From: a virus
DNA: 23,591 nt
Direction: 5' to 3' (one strand)
IMG/VR virus record: IMGVR_UViG_3300022925_000181
Location: 1 to 23,591 of that record
The notes beneath the pieces were generated by a model. The model saw only the letters and a program-made list of their open reading frames with translations. It made no database searches and was not told the origin of the DNA. Below, one piece after another: positions 1 to 8,220 of this stretch. The translations under genes and the position numbers were made by a program. Every line of letters starts with the position of its first letter. The stretch's first letter is position 1.

Positions 1-1
1 T

Positions 2-3000
2 AATAGTTCTGTCTTATTTGAAGAAATTATTAATTTACAAGATTATAAGCCTTTTGATGACTTTAGAGTTACTGTAACTCGTACTACTTATGAGGATAAG
101 GCGTATAACTGGAATACTAATACTACTAATCCTAATTACACAACCGCTAGTAGTTCAAGTATTACTAGTCTTAATAGTATTATAAAAGAACCCTTATCTT
201 ACCCCTATACAGCAATGGCTAAGACTATGGTAAACTCCAGAAATTTTTCTGGAGTACCTTCTCGCACCTACCACTGTAAGGGTATGAAAGTACAAGTACC
301 AAGTAACTATGTTACTAGAGATGAATCTAGTACTGGGCAAGCTACCTACACGCGTAACGTCTCAACGGGGTCTATAGAGGCTTCTTACCAGGACTGGGAT
401 GGAAATTTTAGGTCAAAAAGAGTTTATACAAATAACCCGGCCTGGGTATTTTATGATATGCTGACAAATAATCGTTATGGTCTTGGTACTTGGTTAGATG
501 CTGTAGACATAGATAAATATGCACTGTACAGAATTGCTAGGTATTGTGATGAATTAGTACCCTATGGAACAGATTCTACAGTAGAGCCTAGATTTACTAC
601 AAATGTATATCTTACTAAAAGTACTGACGCTTATAAAGTATTAAAAGATTTAGCTACAGTATTTCGAGGTATGCTATACTGGCTAGATGGTCAGATGGTG
701 CCTATTGTAGATCAAGCTTCCGATCCTATCTATAATTTTACCGCTGGTAATATTATTGAAGGACAATTTACCTATGAAAGTACTGGTAGTAAGACTAGGT
801 CTAATCAGATAGTCGTGACTTGGAATAACCCAGACAGCAATTATAGGTTAGAAAATATAATTGTAGAAGACAGAGAGAATATTATATCTACGGGTAAAAT
901 TATTTCTGAGGAAGCAGCAGCCTTTGGTGCTACCAGTGAAGGACAAGCAATTCGTTATGGCCGATGGAAGCTATGGACTGCTAGAAATCAGACAGAAATA
1001 GTTAGTTTTAAGACTGCAATTAATGCTGCATTCCTTGCGCCAGGCGATATTATAAATGTACAGGATTCTAATCGTTATCATACTAATATACAATATAGTG
1101 GTAGAATTTCTTCAACTGGTACTTTAACTTCTACTACTATTCCTCTTGATAGAGCAATCGAATTAAATGTTGGCTCAACATATGAGTTGAGTGTTCTTAT
1201 AGAAGAGCCCGGTACTTTCTTAGCACAAACTTCAGCAACCATTAATTCAGTAAATTATGTAAGAGGGAATTTAATTACTGGTACATTTACAAAGGAGGAA
1301 GCTAGTAATTTAGTTGATGATAGCGGAGCTCTTGTAGCAACCGTATGGAAGCCCCATACTCGCGTAGAGTCGAAAGCAGTATCTACAGCTGCGGGTACTG
1401 GAATATCTTCTTTAACTGTATCTTCTGCTTTTTCGTCGGCTCCTAGTATTCAGACTATTTGGGCACTTAAAGAACTAGTAGATAGCTATGAAGTTATAGG
1501 CTCTAAAAAAATGTATAAGATTCTTGCTATTTCAGAAGAGTCTAAAAACACCTATAGTATTACAGGAGTAGAACATTATAATGAAAAGTATGATGCAGTA
1601 GACTTAGAGTTTGTATTAGCTATACAAGATCCTGTCTATCCTATTGCTAAAGCGGGGGATGAAGTTCCTGCCCCTCCAGCTGTATATGTTGTTGTAAATG
1701 ATTTAGATTCAGGTAATTTACTTAATGACGCTACCGTATATTGGGATACTCCCCTCGTAAATGGGCAGATATACCCTGATATAGCAGAGTATGAGTTAAT
1801 TCATAACTTTGAAGCTTACCCAAATCCACTGAAACTGAGTAAGGCACAAACAAGTGTACCAGGCCTTAATCTTCCTATTGGTACGCATACTATTGGTATA
1901 AGAACTATCAGTACTCAAGGAAAGCTATCTACTACTACTAAAAGTAGTTTTACAATTGAGAATATTCCCCTACAATCCATATCTAGGTATAGAGGAATAC
2001 CTTTGGGCGGAGTAATCTCTACTACGGCATTTGTAACAGCAGAGGGTATATTTTCATTAAATTCTGCTAATTATGCTTTTTCTCCCGCAGGTAACCCTAC
2101 ATTAATTAATACCTATAATTCTGAGCTTGTAAATACATATATTCAGGATTGCTCAGATATTCCTTCAATAAATTATAGCGCGCTTTCAAGTGCCGAAATT
2201 CGTCAACTAGCTGCTAGTTATATTTTTATAGACTCTTCTGACCCAAGCGACCCATTGAAACTAGTAAAATACTATGATGACCCAATTCTAGGCCTACGGT
2301 ACCTATATGATACAGGAATTGGAAATCAAGCTCCAAGCACTAATTTTAGTACTCAATCTGGTACAGTGTCTGTAGCTTCTGGAGCATTGAAAGTTGTAGG
2401 TATTGGTACATCTTTTACTACGCAGTATGTAGTTGGAGATATTATTAAATTTGGAACAGATAAAGCTGCAATAGTTGTATATATTGCATCAAATACCGAC
2501 TTACGTATTGATAGAAGCTTTACTACTAGTATTGCTGGAGTAGCCCACGCTAAATCTTTATTTACATACGATATGAATGATGATGCTATTATTGCCCAAG
2601 TTCGTAATAATAATGGAACTTTTGAGTACTATCCTGTTAATTTAGTAATTAATCCTGACTTGAATAATTCTGGACTCTCTGTAGTTCTACAAACTACCCC
2701 AAGTTTACTTAACTTTGATGCAACGTCATCACTTACAACTACATATGATAATATAGTATTAACTGCAAGTTCTTTATTGTTTACAAATCCAGAGTTTAGA
2801 ATTACAGGCCAAGGATTTGATAATGCTCAGATTAGTCAAATTGCAGAAACAGTATTTTCTCCTGCTACTACTGCACCTAATATATATACTAAGACTCTTG
2901 ATAAAGTAAGTACATTTACTACTACTGATTTAGTATTTACTGTGGAAGTACGCGAAGCTAATGACCCTACTAATACCAATAAACAAGCTACATCTACCAT

Positions 3001-4108
3001 AACTATACCGTTTATTAAAGATGGAGCTGCTGGAGCTGCAGGAGCCGATGGAGCTGATGGTGTTGATGGAGACACAGGCCCTAGAAATGCTCAGGTATAT
3101 TTTTTCTATAATACTGCCCAGGATTCTGCACCTACTGCGCCAACTACGGCACAAGTTAGTTATAATTTTAGTACTCAAACAGCTAGTATTAGCGCAAGCG
3201 GATGGAGTACTACGTTTAACCCCTCAGCTTTGAGCGGTGACGATACTGGGGAAAATAAATATTGGGCAGTAAAAGTTGTTTTTCAAGAAAATAGCTATAA
3301 TGGGTCTTATTCACCAACTATAAGTAGCGTATTTACTTGGATGAACTTCGATGGCCTTGTAACTTTTACGAATCTTGCGAACGGCACTAACGTGGACGGC
3401 GTAGATACTACCTTTATTGATGGCGGATCAATAATAACAAATACTCTTGAAGTTAATACGATAAAAAGTGGTACAAATGCACAAAATACTGACCATGAGT
3501 TTGGGTTTGCTACAGACGGCATTGAAGTAAATGGAAGCGCGTATGACACTACCGGACTATTTATTACTTCAGATTCTGATACTTGCATAGCTGTAACCGC
3601 TGTAAGTGAAGCAACTAGTGGTAGTACCTCTAGCGGCTTGGCTGCAGCTTCAAGAACCTCTCCTTCAGCTTATTTTTTCTATGACTCGGAGGGTACTTGG
3701 AGCACTGCATCCTCCGATTCTTGGGTATATTTATCTAGCTCTACTAGGTTAATAGCGGCTGGGGCGGGTGGTTCTTCTGAAAAGTTTTATGTTGATACTT
3801 CCGGAAACGTAGTAGCAGCAGGAAACGTTACCGCTTACTCAGATGCAAGGCTAAAAGAGAATCTCGAAGTAATTCCGAACGCTCTTGACAAAGTAGTTTC
3901 TTTAACTGGGTATACGTTTGATAGAACCGATTTAAATATTCGCCAGACAGGATTAATTGCTCAGGACGTACAAAAAGTATTACCAGAAGCAGTGAATGAA
4001 GGAGAGTATTTAGGATTAAATTATGGCTCTTTAGTAGGATTACTTGTAGAAGCAATCAAAGACCTAAAAGCAGAGATAGAGGAATTAAAACGTGACACTT
4101 CCAAGTAG
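2..4108 (+). CDS. Tail tip attachment protein, lambda J-like, with C-terminal S74 self-cleaving chaperone (5' end cut by window)
   Basis: The frame is open from base 2, so the ATG at 215 is internal and the gene starts outside the window. Codons before that ATG read on into SYPYTAMAKTMV, matching the lambda J-type stretch before the VQVPSNY motif. Next comes TNNPAWVFYDMLTNNRYGLG, a hallmark of the J family hub. Numbering from the ATG at 215, the middle is a long beta-rich region. A short collagen-like Gly-X-Y run lies at about residues 937-957, and the C-terminus is a peptidase S74 intramolecular chaperone beginning SDARLKEN at residue 1209. The expected Ser/Lys dyad is Ser1209 and Lys1214, and a coiled coil closes the protein. 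By family knowledge, J forms the central tail tip and binds the host receptor, while S74 domains drive trimer folding and then cut themselves off. The gene overlaps the next by 17 bases. The tail-tip and S74 calls are firm; receptor binding is inferred. Confidence 0.9.
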   Translation, partial: NSSVLFEEIINLQDYKPFDDFRVTVTRTTYEDKAYNWNTNTTNPNYTTASSSSITSLNSIIKEPLSYPYTAMAKTMVNSRNFSGVPSRTYHCKGMKVQVPSNYVTRDESSTGQATYTRNVSTGSIEASYQDWDGNFRSKRVYTNNPAWVFYDMLTNNRYGLGTWLDAVDIDKYALYRIARYCDELVPYGTDSTVEPRFTTNVYLTKSTDAYKVLKDLATVFRGMLYWLDGQMVPIVDQASDPIYNFTAGNIIEGQFTYESTGSKTRSNQIVVTWNNPDSNYRLENIIVEDRENIISTGKIISEEAAAFGATSEGQAIRYGRWKLWTARNQTEIVSFKTAINAAFLAPGDIINVQDSNRYHTNIQYSGRISSTGTLTSTTIPLDRAIELNVGSTYELSVLIEEPGTFLAQTSATINSVNYVRGNLITGTFTKEEASNLVDDSGALVATVWKPHTRVESKAVSTAAGTGISSLTVSSAFSSAPSIQTIWALKELVDSYEVIGSKKMYKILAISEESKNTYSITGVEHYNEKYDAVDLEFVLAIQDPVYPIAKAGDEVPAPPAVYVVVNDLDSGNLLNDATVYWDTPLVNGQIYPDIAEYELIHNFEAYPNPLKLSKAQTSVPGLNLPIGTHTIGIRTISTQGKLSTTTKSSFTIENIPLQSISRYRGIPLGGVISTTAFVTAEGIFSLNSANYAFSPAGNPTLINTYNSELVNTYIQDCSDIPSINYSALSSAEIRQLAASYIFIDSSDPSDPLKLVKYYDDPILGLRYLYDTGIGNQAPSTNFSTQSGTVSVASGALKVVGIGTSFTTQYVVGDIIKFGTDKAAIVVYIASNTDLRIDRSFTTSIAGVAHAKSLFTYDMNDDAIIAQVRNNNGTFEYYPVNLVINPDLNNSGLSVVLQTTPSLLNFDATSSLTTTYDNIVLTASSLLFTNPEFRITGQGFDNAQISQIAETVFSPATTAPNIYTKTLDKVSTFTTTDLVFTVEVREANDPTNTNKQATSTITIPFIKDGAAGAAGADGADGVDGDTGPRNAQVYFFYNTAQDSAPTAPTTAQVSYNFSTQTASISASGWSTTFNPSALSGDDTGENKYWAVKVVFQENSYNGSYSPTISSVFTWMNFDGLVTFTNLANGTNVDGVDTTFIDGGSIITNTLEVNTIKSGTNAQNTDHEFGFATDGIEVNGSAYDTTGLFITSDSDTCIAVTAVSEATSGSTSSGLAAASRTSPSAYFFYDSEGTWSTASSDSWVYLSSSTRLIAAGAGGSSEKFYVDTSGNVVAAGNVTAYSDARLKENLEVIPNALDKVVSLTGYTFDRTDLNIRQTGLIAQDVQKVLPEAVNEGEYLGLNYGSLVGLLVEAIKDLKAEIEELKRDTSK
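4078..4083 (+). promoter_or_regulatory. Ribosome binding site supporting a GTG start
   Basis: AGAGGA lies inside the 3' end of the J-like gene, 8 bases before the GTG at 4092. It supports initiation of the overlapping Calx-beta gene at that non-ATG codon. Confidence 0.6.
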
Positions 4109-5252
4109 TGGGCCAATATCTTTAGCAGATATTCAGACAGAGTTTGGAGGCAGTAATCCAATATCTCTGTCTGAGTATTATAAAAGTGGTCTTTATGTAT
4201 CTGCAGGAGCTACTGCACCAAATGTTCCTACTTCTGGGCTAATTAGTATTAGTAACTTTTATGGTGCTTCTGCAGTACCAACTACTTATTCATTTAATTC
4301 TATAAATTATTATGTGTATGAAGGATCTTCTGTTACTTTATATGTTACTACGACTTCGGTTCCGAATGGTACCACGCTATACTGGAGTTTGATAGATCCT
4401 GGGAGTGACATAACAACTGATAGTGGTTCCTTTATTATTAATAGTAATGCGGGGAATTTTTCTATAACCGCACTTTCAGATATAAATTATTATGAAGGTA
4501 CAGAAAATTTTACAGTAAGTTTGAGAACAGATAGTACCTCAGGAACTGTAAGGGACACAACTACTCTTTATGTTTATAATGTTGCTCCTGCTCCAATATA
4601 TTCTATCTCTGAGAGTAGTTCTTCTGTAAGTGAAGGAAGTTCTGTGAGTTTCTCTATTTCTACTTCTTACGTAGAAGACGGCACCCCACTCTATTGGACT
4701 ACTGCAGGGAATGTAAGTGCTGTTGATTTTTCTGATTTTATTAATGCTGGCTCGGTGACTGTATCAGGAGGAAGCGCATCAGTGTCTCGAACACTTAGAT
4801 TAGATTCTTCTACTGAAGGAACAGAGTCATTCTATCTAGAACTAAGAACAGGTAGTACTTCAGGCTCTATAGTAGCAAGTTCAGGTTATGTATATGTAGG
4901 AGACGTATCTATAGCTTCTTATAGTATTAGCCCTTCTTCTGGTAATGCTTCAGAAGGGGTTGGATCGGTAACATTTACAGTAAGTGTAACTTCTGGAACC
5001 GCGATTACAGGCACATATTCTTGGGAGATTGCTCATAGTGGTACTACAAGCGCAGACTTTTCCTCGGATTCTGGTACTTTCTATTTTAATGGTAGTAGTG
5101 GGTCTTTTGATATTACTCCATATGACGATATTATTGATGAAGGCACTAATGATGGTGCAGGGGCAGAGACTTTTTATATAAGTGTATATAATCAATTTGG
5201 ACAGGGAGTAATAAACTTTTCAGGTCCTTATGGTTTAATAGATAATGATTAA
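4092..5252 (+). CDS. Virion protein with three Calx-beta-like domains
   Basis: This is a 386-residue protein starting at GTG, with a ribosome binding site inside the previous gene and a 17-base overlap. The first ~60 residues (LPSSGPISLADIQTEFGG, then PISLSEYY and ISISNFYGAS) are a leader I recognise from phage structural proteins. The rest is three related beta-sandwich modules, at about 66-165, 168-275 and 276-386. Each has a YVYEGSSV or VSEGSSVSF strand, an LYW core motif in the first two, and an acidic EGTE/EGTN segment, which is typical of Calx-beta folds that bind calcium. Ser, Thr, Gly and Tyr are abundant, as in secreted or virion adhesins. Its place directly after the tail-tip gene suggests a tail-tip decoration or fibre that makes weak contacts with the cell surface. 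The fold is fairly secure; calcium binding and location are inferred. Confidence 0.7.
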   Translation: MTLPSSGPISLADIQTEFGGSNPISLSEYYKSGLYVSAGATAPNVPTSGLISISNFYGASAVPTTYSFNSINYYVYEGSSVTLYVTTTSVPNGTTLYWSLIDPGSDITTDSGSFIINSNAGNFSITALSDINYYEGTENFTVSLRTDSTSGTVRDTTTLYVYNVAPAPIYSISESSSSVSEGSSVSFSISTSYVEDGTPLYWTTAGNVSAVDFSDFINAGSVTVSGGSASVSRTLRLDSSTEGTESFYLELRTGSTSGSIVASSGYVYVGDVSIASYSISPSSGNASEGVGSVTFTVSVTSGTAITGTYSWEIAHSGTTSADFSSDSGTFYFNGSSGSFDITPYDDIIDEGTNDGAGAETFYISVYNQFGQGVINFSGPYGLIDND

Positions 5253-5264
5253 TAGGAGAAATTA

Positions 5265-5606
5265 ATGGATATAAGCAATATTTCAGTAACTTGGTCGGTA
5301 GATAAAGTATTTATTACTCCGGTAATACAAGAAAATAAAAATGTTATTACAAGAGTATTTTTATTAGCTAAATTTACTCGTGGAGAAGTATCGGGTACAA
5401 GAAATGTACAGTGTACTTTAAATACAGATAATTTAATAGGGTTCATTGATATTCAAAATGTGAGCGATGAACAAATAATTTCTTGGGCAGTAGAAACTCT
5501 TACTTCTGAACAAATTGATTCATGGAAAAAAAGCATGATTATGCAACTAGATGAGAAGGATGCTTTAAAAGGCTTAGTACTATGGCAAACAGTGAAGACA
5601 TCCTAA
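5265..5606 (+). CDS. Small hypothetical phage protein in the tail module
   Basis: This is a 113-residue protein with a clear GGAG ribosome binding site 6 bases upstream, following the Calx-beta gene after 12 bases. The N-terminal half is predicted beta-rich (SVTWSVDKVFITPVI, then RVFLLAKFTRGEVSG). The C-terminal half is helical and charged (SDEQIISWAVETLTSEQID, KKSMIMQLDEKDALKG). No signal peptide, membrane segment or catalytic motif is visible. Similar small proteins sit near fibre genes in other tailed phages, but I cannot assign a function. It is the last gene before the internal promoter at 5616, so it probably ends the transcription segment that starts upstream. The reading frame and ribosome binding site make it a confident gene; its role is unknown. 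Confidence 0.65.
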   Translation: MDISNISVTWSVDKVFITPVIQENKNVITRVFLLAKFTRGEVSGTRNVQCTLNTDNLIGFIDIQNVSDEQIISWAVETLTSEQIDSWKKSMIMQLDEKDALKGLVLWQTVKTS

Positions 5607-5615
5607 AAATAAATC

Positions 5616-5644
5616 TTGACTAAAAATCTGTACTTTGCTATAAT
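5616..5644 (+). promoter_or_regulatory. Strong sigma-70-type promoter inside the tail module
   Basis: TTGACT (5616-5621) and TATAAT (5639-5644) are separated by exactly 17 bases. This is one base from full consensus in the -35 box and perfect in the -10 box. The expected start near 5651 gives a very short leader before the AGGAG (5653-5657) and the ATG at 5667. It falls in the 60-base gap after the 113-residue gene, which is one of the few real gaps in this strand. It should drive the fibre genes downstream separately from the tail-tip genes. Confidence 0.8.
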
Positions 5645-5666
5645 TTCACCATAGGAGATAAATTCA

Positions 5667-6005
5667 ATGACTGCTGCTACTTACAACTTAACTATCGACC
5701 AGGGGTCTGACTTTGCAGTTCAATTAACTTTGAATGAGGGTGGAGTGGTAAAAGATCTAACTGGATGGGCCGCTCGCGCTCAGTTGCGAAGTAAAAAAAC
5801 TTCGACTAGTGTAGCAGCTACATTTACATGTACTATACCGACTCCTGATAATGGTATTATTATAATGGAACTTTCAAACTCTGAGACTGTAGGAATCCCT
5901 TCTGGACTATACTACTATGACTTAGAGCTTTATACTCCAAGCGATGTAAATGTTACTAGGCTTTTAGAAGGCTCAGTTAATATTACTCAAGAAGTAACTC
6001 GCTAA
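5667..6005 (+). CDS. Small beta-sandwich tail protein (possible baseplate/fibre connector)
   Basis: This is a 112-residue protein, the first gene after the internal promoter, with AGGAG 9 bases before the ATG. It reads as a single beta domain: YNLTIDQGSDFAVQLTL, then DLTGWAARAQLR, PDNGIIIMELS, SGLYYYDLELYTP, and a closing RLLEGSVNITQEVTR. The layout (an opening strand with a DQGSDF-type turn, a DLTGW turn, and a Tyr-rich strand before the closing EG-V strand) resembles small virion proteins common in marine phages. It also recalls the N-terminal domain of BppU-type baseplate proteins. That similarity is from memory of the pattern and is only suggestive. Its stop codon overlaps the next start (TAATG), so the two are probably translated together in fixed ratio. 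Confidence 0.6.
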   Translation: MTAATYNLTIDQGSDFAVQLTLNEGGVVKDLTGWAARAQLRSKKTSTSVAATFTCTIPTPDNGIIIMELSNSETVGIPSGLYYYDLELYTPSDVNVTRLLEGSVNITQEVTR

Positions 6006-6382
6006 TGTCTATAAGTATTTCTATATCCCCTTATGTTACGGAGGTAACTCCTAATAATTCTGTAATTGTAGTAGAAGCTTATACTACTTTTGTAACAAGA
6101 ACAGGCCTTGTATTTCCTGCTGAAAATATTACAGTAGAGCCCTATGGGCCTATTACTGCAGTAACCTTACAAGAAGCAATAGAGCAGCTTGCTGATCAAT
6201 CTTTTCGTTCCAGCACTACCCCTTCTGGGGCCAATATAGAAGAAGGTGATACTTGGTATAATACAGAAACAGAACAATTTAATGTCTATAGAGAGACGAG
6301 TCCCACCACATTTGAGTGGGTACCTATAATACTAGGCGATGCTACAGGTGACTCTGACTTAATAGACGCAGGAGCTTTTTAA
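6005..6382 (+). CDS. Hypothetical tail-fibre-region protein
   Basis: This is a 125-residue acidic protein whose ATG shares a base with the previous stop (TAATG), implying translational coupling. The N-terminal third is beta-rich (VTEVTPNNSVIVVEAYTT). A central segment, AVTLQEAIEQLADQ, looks like the short helical motif that often precedes fibre stalks. It is followed by GANIEEGDTWYNTETEQFNV and a Trp-containing strand, FEWVPIILG. The pattern of a short gene with a GDTWYNTxT motif is common in phage proteins that sit at the base of fibres, where the motif pairs with a description-like beta hairpin. I do not know its exact role. It lies between a small beta-sandwich protein and a large fibre, so an adaptor role is plausible. 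Confidence 0.55.
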   Translation: MSISISISPYVTEVTPNNSVIVVEAYTTFVTRTGLVFPAENITVEPYGPITAVTLQEAIEQLADQSFRSSTTPSGANIEEGDTWYNTETEQFNVYRETSPTTFEWVPIILGDATGDSDLIDAGAF

Positions 6383-6403
6383 GCTTATCTAAAGTAACTA
6401 ATT

Positions 6404-8173
6404 ATGACTCAAACTTTAAAAATTAAAAGGAGTACTACAACCGCATCTCCTAGTACATTAGAAAATGGAGAATTAGCTTATTCCTCAAATAGTGATAAGT
6501 TATTTATTGGGCGTCCAGGCGGGACGAGCGGTGATATAGATGCTGTTGGCGGTAAGTTCTTTACTGACCTGCTAGACCATACTGCTGGAACTTTAACTGC
6601 TAGTTCTGCTGTTATTATGGATTCCGGTAATAAAATTGATATTTGGAATGTAGATAATATTACTATTAATGGTAATGAGATTTCCTCTACAGATATTAAT
6701 GGAAATCTTAATATTACTCCAAATGGAACAGGTTCAATACTTTTAGATGGGCAGCTTTGGCCTCAGACTGCTGGAACAAATGGCTATGTACTAAAAACTG
6801 ATGGAATAAACCAATTAGCTTGGGGGCCTCCCCCAGCCAGTACCTTCACTATTAGTAATGGTAGCTCAACGGATGAATTTAGTACTGGAGGTACTCTCAG
6901 CTTTATTGGAGGTACAAATCTTACTACTGCTATAACTAATGATACTATTACTTTTAACGGCTTATCCGACTCTGATATTCGCGCATTATTTAGTGCAAGC
7001 CCTCCTATAACTTATAGTGCTGGCGCCTTTTCTATTGTAGATGGTGCTATTTCAAATGCTAAACTTGCAAATTCTTCTTTAACAATTGGTTCTACTCTCT
7101 TATCACTGGGGGGAACTTCTACTTCTTTAGCGGGACTTACAGAGTTAACTATTGATAATATTAATATTAATGGTAATGAAATTTCCTCTACAGGAGACCT
7201 GTCTCTTAATCCAAGTGGAAGCAATGTAATTACTGTAAATGGTGCACTTATTTCAGGAGTGGGTACACCTATAACTGATACAGACGCAGCCAATAAGTTA
7301 TACGTAGATAGTGTTGCACAAGGCTTGAATGTACATAATTCTGTTTATGTAGCAACTACTGCTACATTGGCCTCAACAACAGGAGGCACAGTCACTTATA
7401 GTAATGGAACTGCTGGTGTTGGTGCTACATTAGTAACAACTGGATCATTTACTACAATTGATGGCGTCTCTGTAGCCGTTGTGGGTCGTAGAGTTCTCGT
7501 CAAAGACGAGGTAGATCCTATACATAATGGCATTTATGTATACACTAATAGCACAACTATTACTCGTGCACTGGATGGAGATAGTCCCGCTGACTACGCT
7601 GGCGGTGACTTTGTATTCATAAGTAATGGTACAATTAACAATGATACTGGATGGGTGCAGACGGAAAATATAACCACTATAGGTACTGATACAATTATTT
7701 GGTCTCAGTTTTCTGGAGCTGGAACATATATTGCAGGTGCTGGATTAACTTTAACTGGTTCAGAATTTATAGTTAATGTTGCTGGAAGTGGCGGTATTGA
7801 GATTGTTACAGATGCTCTACAACTAAAATCAACTATCGCAGGTACTGGATTAACTTATAGTACAGGCGTATTAAATGTAATTGGCACTACAGATAGAATT
7901 ACTGCAGATGCAGATGCTATAGATATTGCCTCTACTTATGTAGGACAGGGTAGTATTACAACTCTTGGTACTATTACTACAGGTACTTGGAGTGCTACAG
8001 CCATATCCGCAATTAAAGGTGGAACTGGCCAAACTACTTATGCCACTGGTGATTTACTCTATGCTAGCGCTACAAATACTCTATCTAAACTAACAAAAGG
8101 TACTGCAGGTCAAGTATTAGTTAGTGACGGTACTACCCTTCTATGGGAATCTGTAGATGGAGGCACATTCTAA
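6404..8173 (+). CDS. Tail fibre protein with Mtd_N-like leader and repeated beta-stalk
   Basis: This is a 589-residue protein. The N-terminus (LKIKRSTTTASPSTLENGEL, then KLFIGRPGG) fits the Mtd N-terminal type of domain, which anchors fibres or receptor-binding proteins to the tail. The middle repeats NGNEISST and NxTPNGTGSI/NPSGSNVI modules (about residues 85-115 and 245-275). The second half carries the common phage module with GRRVLVKDE, NGIYVY, GDFVFISNGTINNDTGWVQ and TIIWSQFSGAG (about 330-450). It ends with GGTGQTTYATGDLLYA and GTAGQVLVSDG, a frequent fibre-tail motif. Gly, Thr, Ser and Asn dominate, as in trimeric beta-helical fibres. I infer a trimeric side or tail fibre; no enzyme motif is visible. 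No clear ribosome binding site is seen, so it may depend on coupling with the gene 21 bases upstream. Confidence 0.8.
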   Translation: MTQTLKIKRSTTTASPSTLENGELAYSSNSDKLFIGRPGGTSGDIDAVGGKFFTDLLDHTAGTLTASSAVIMDSGNKIDIWNVDNITINGNEISSTDINGNLNITPNGTGSILLDGQLWPQTAGTNGYVLKTDGINQLAWGPPPASTFTISNGSSTDEFSTGGTLSFIGGTNLTTAITNDTITFNGLSDSDIRALFSASPPITYSAGAFSIVDGAISNAKLANSSLTIGSTLLSLGGTSTSLAGLTELTIDNININGNEISSTGDLSLNPSGSNVITVNGALISGVGTPITDTDAANKLYVDSVAQGLNVHNSVYVATTATLASTTGGTVTYSNGTAGVGATLVTTGSFTTIDGVSVAVVGRRVLVKDEVDPIHNGIYVYTNSTTITRALDGDSPADYAGGDFVFISNGTINNDTGWVQTENITTIGTDTIIWSQFSGAGTYIAGAGLTLTGSEFIVNVAGSGGIEIVTDALQLKSTIAGTGLTYSTGVLNVIGTTDRITADADAIDIASTYVGQGSITTLGTITTGTWSATAISAIKGGTGQTTYATGDLLYASATNTLSKLTKGTAGQVLVSDGTTLLWESVDGGTF

Positions 8174-8188
8174 TAATTTTTTAACTTC

Positions 8189-8202
8189 AGCGTATATACG
8201 CT
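8189..8202. repeat. Perfect 14-base palindrome between two fibre genes
   Basis: AGCGTATATACGCT is its own reverse complement. It lies in the 47-base gap between the 589-residue fibre gene and the next fibre gene, 18 bases before the ATG at 8221. There is no T-run after it, so it is not a standard terminator. It could be an operator, a short hairpin with an ATAT loop acting on the mRNA, or chance. Confidence 0.45.
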
Positions 8203-8220
8203 AATTTATGGAGTAGCCAA

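Noticed and set aside
215-217. ATG taken as the start of the tail-tip gene
   Set aside because: The frame stays open to the window edge and encodes protein-like sequence that fits the J family just before this ATG, so the true start is outside the window.
2836-3588. Antisense and shifted reading frames opposite the tail-tip gene (such as 2836-3075, 3021-3233, 3307-3588)
   Set aside because: They are low-complexity shadows of the real frame, with no ribosome binding sites and no family resemblance.
3885-3913. TTGACA followed by TATACG, possible promoter
   Set aside because: The -10-like box is 20 bases away and both lie inside the S74 coding region, so chance is likely.
4081-4108. Programmed frameshift joining the J-like gene to the Calx-beta gene
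   Set aside because: The downstream frame is +1 and no slippery site was seen. A GTG start with a ribosome binding site explains the 17-base overlap.
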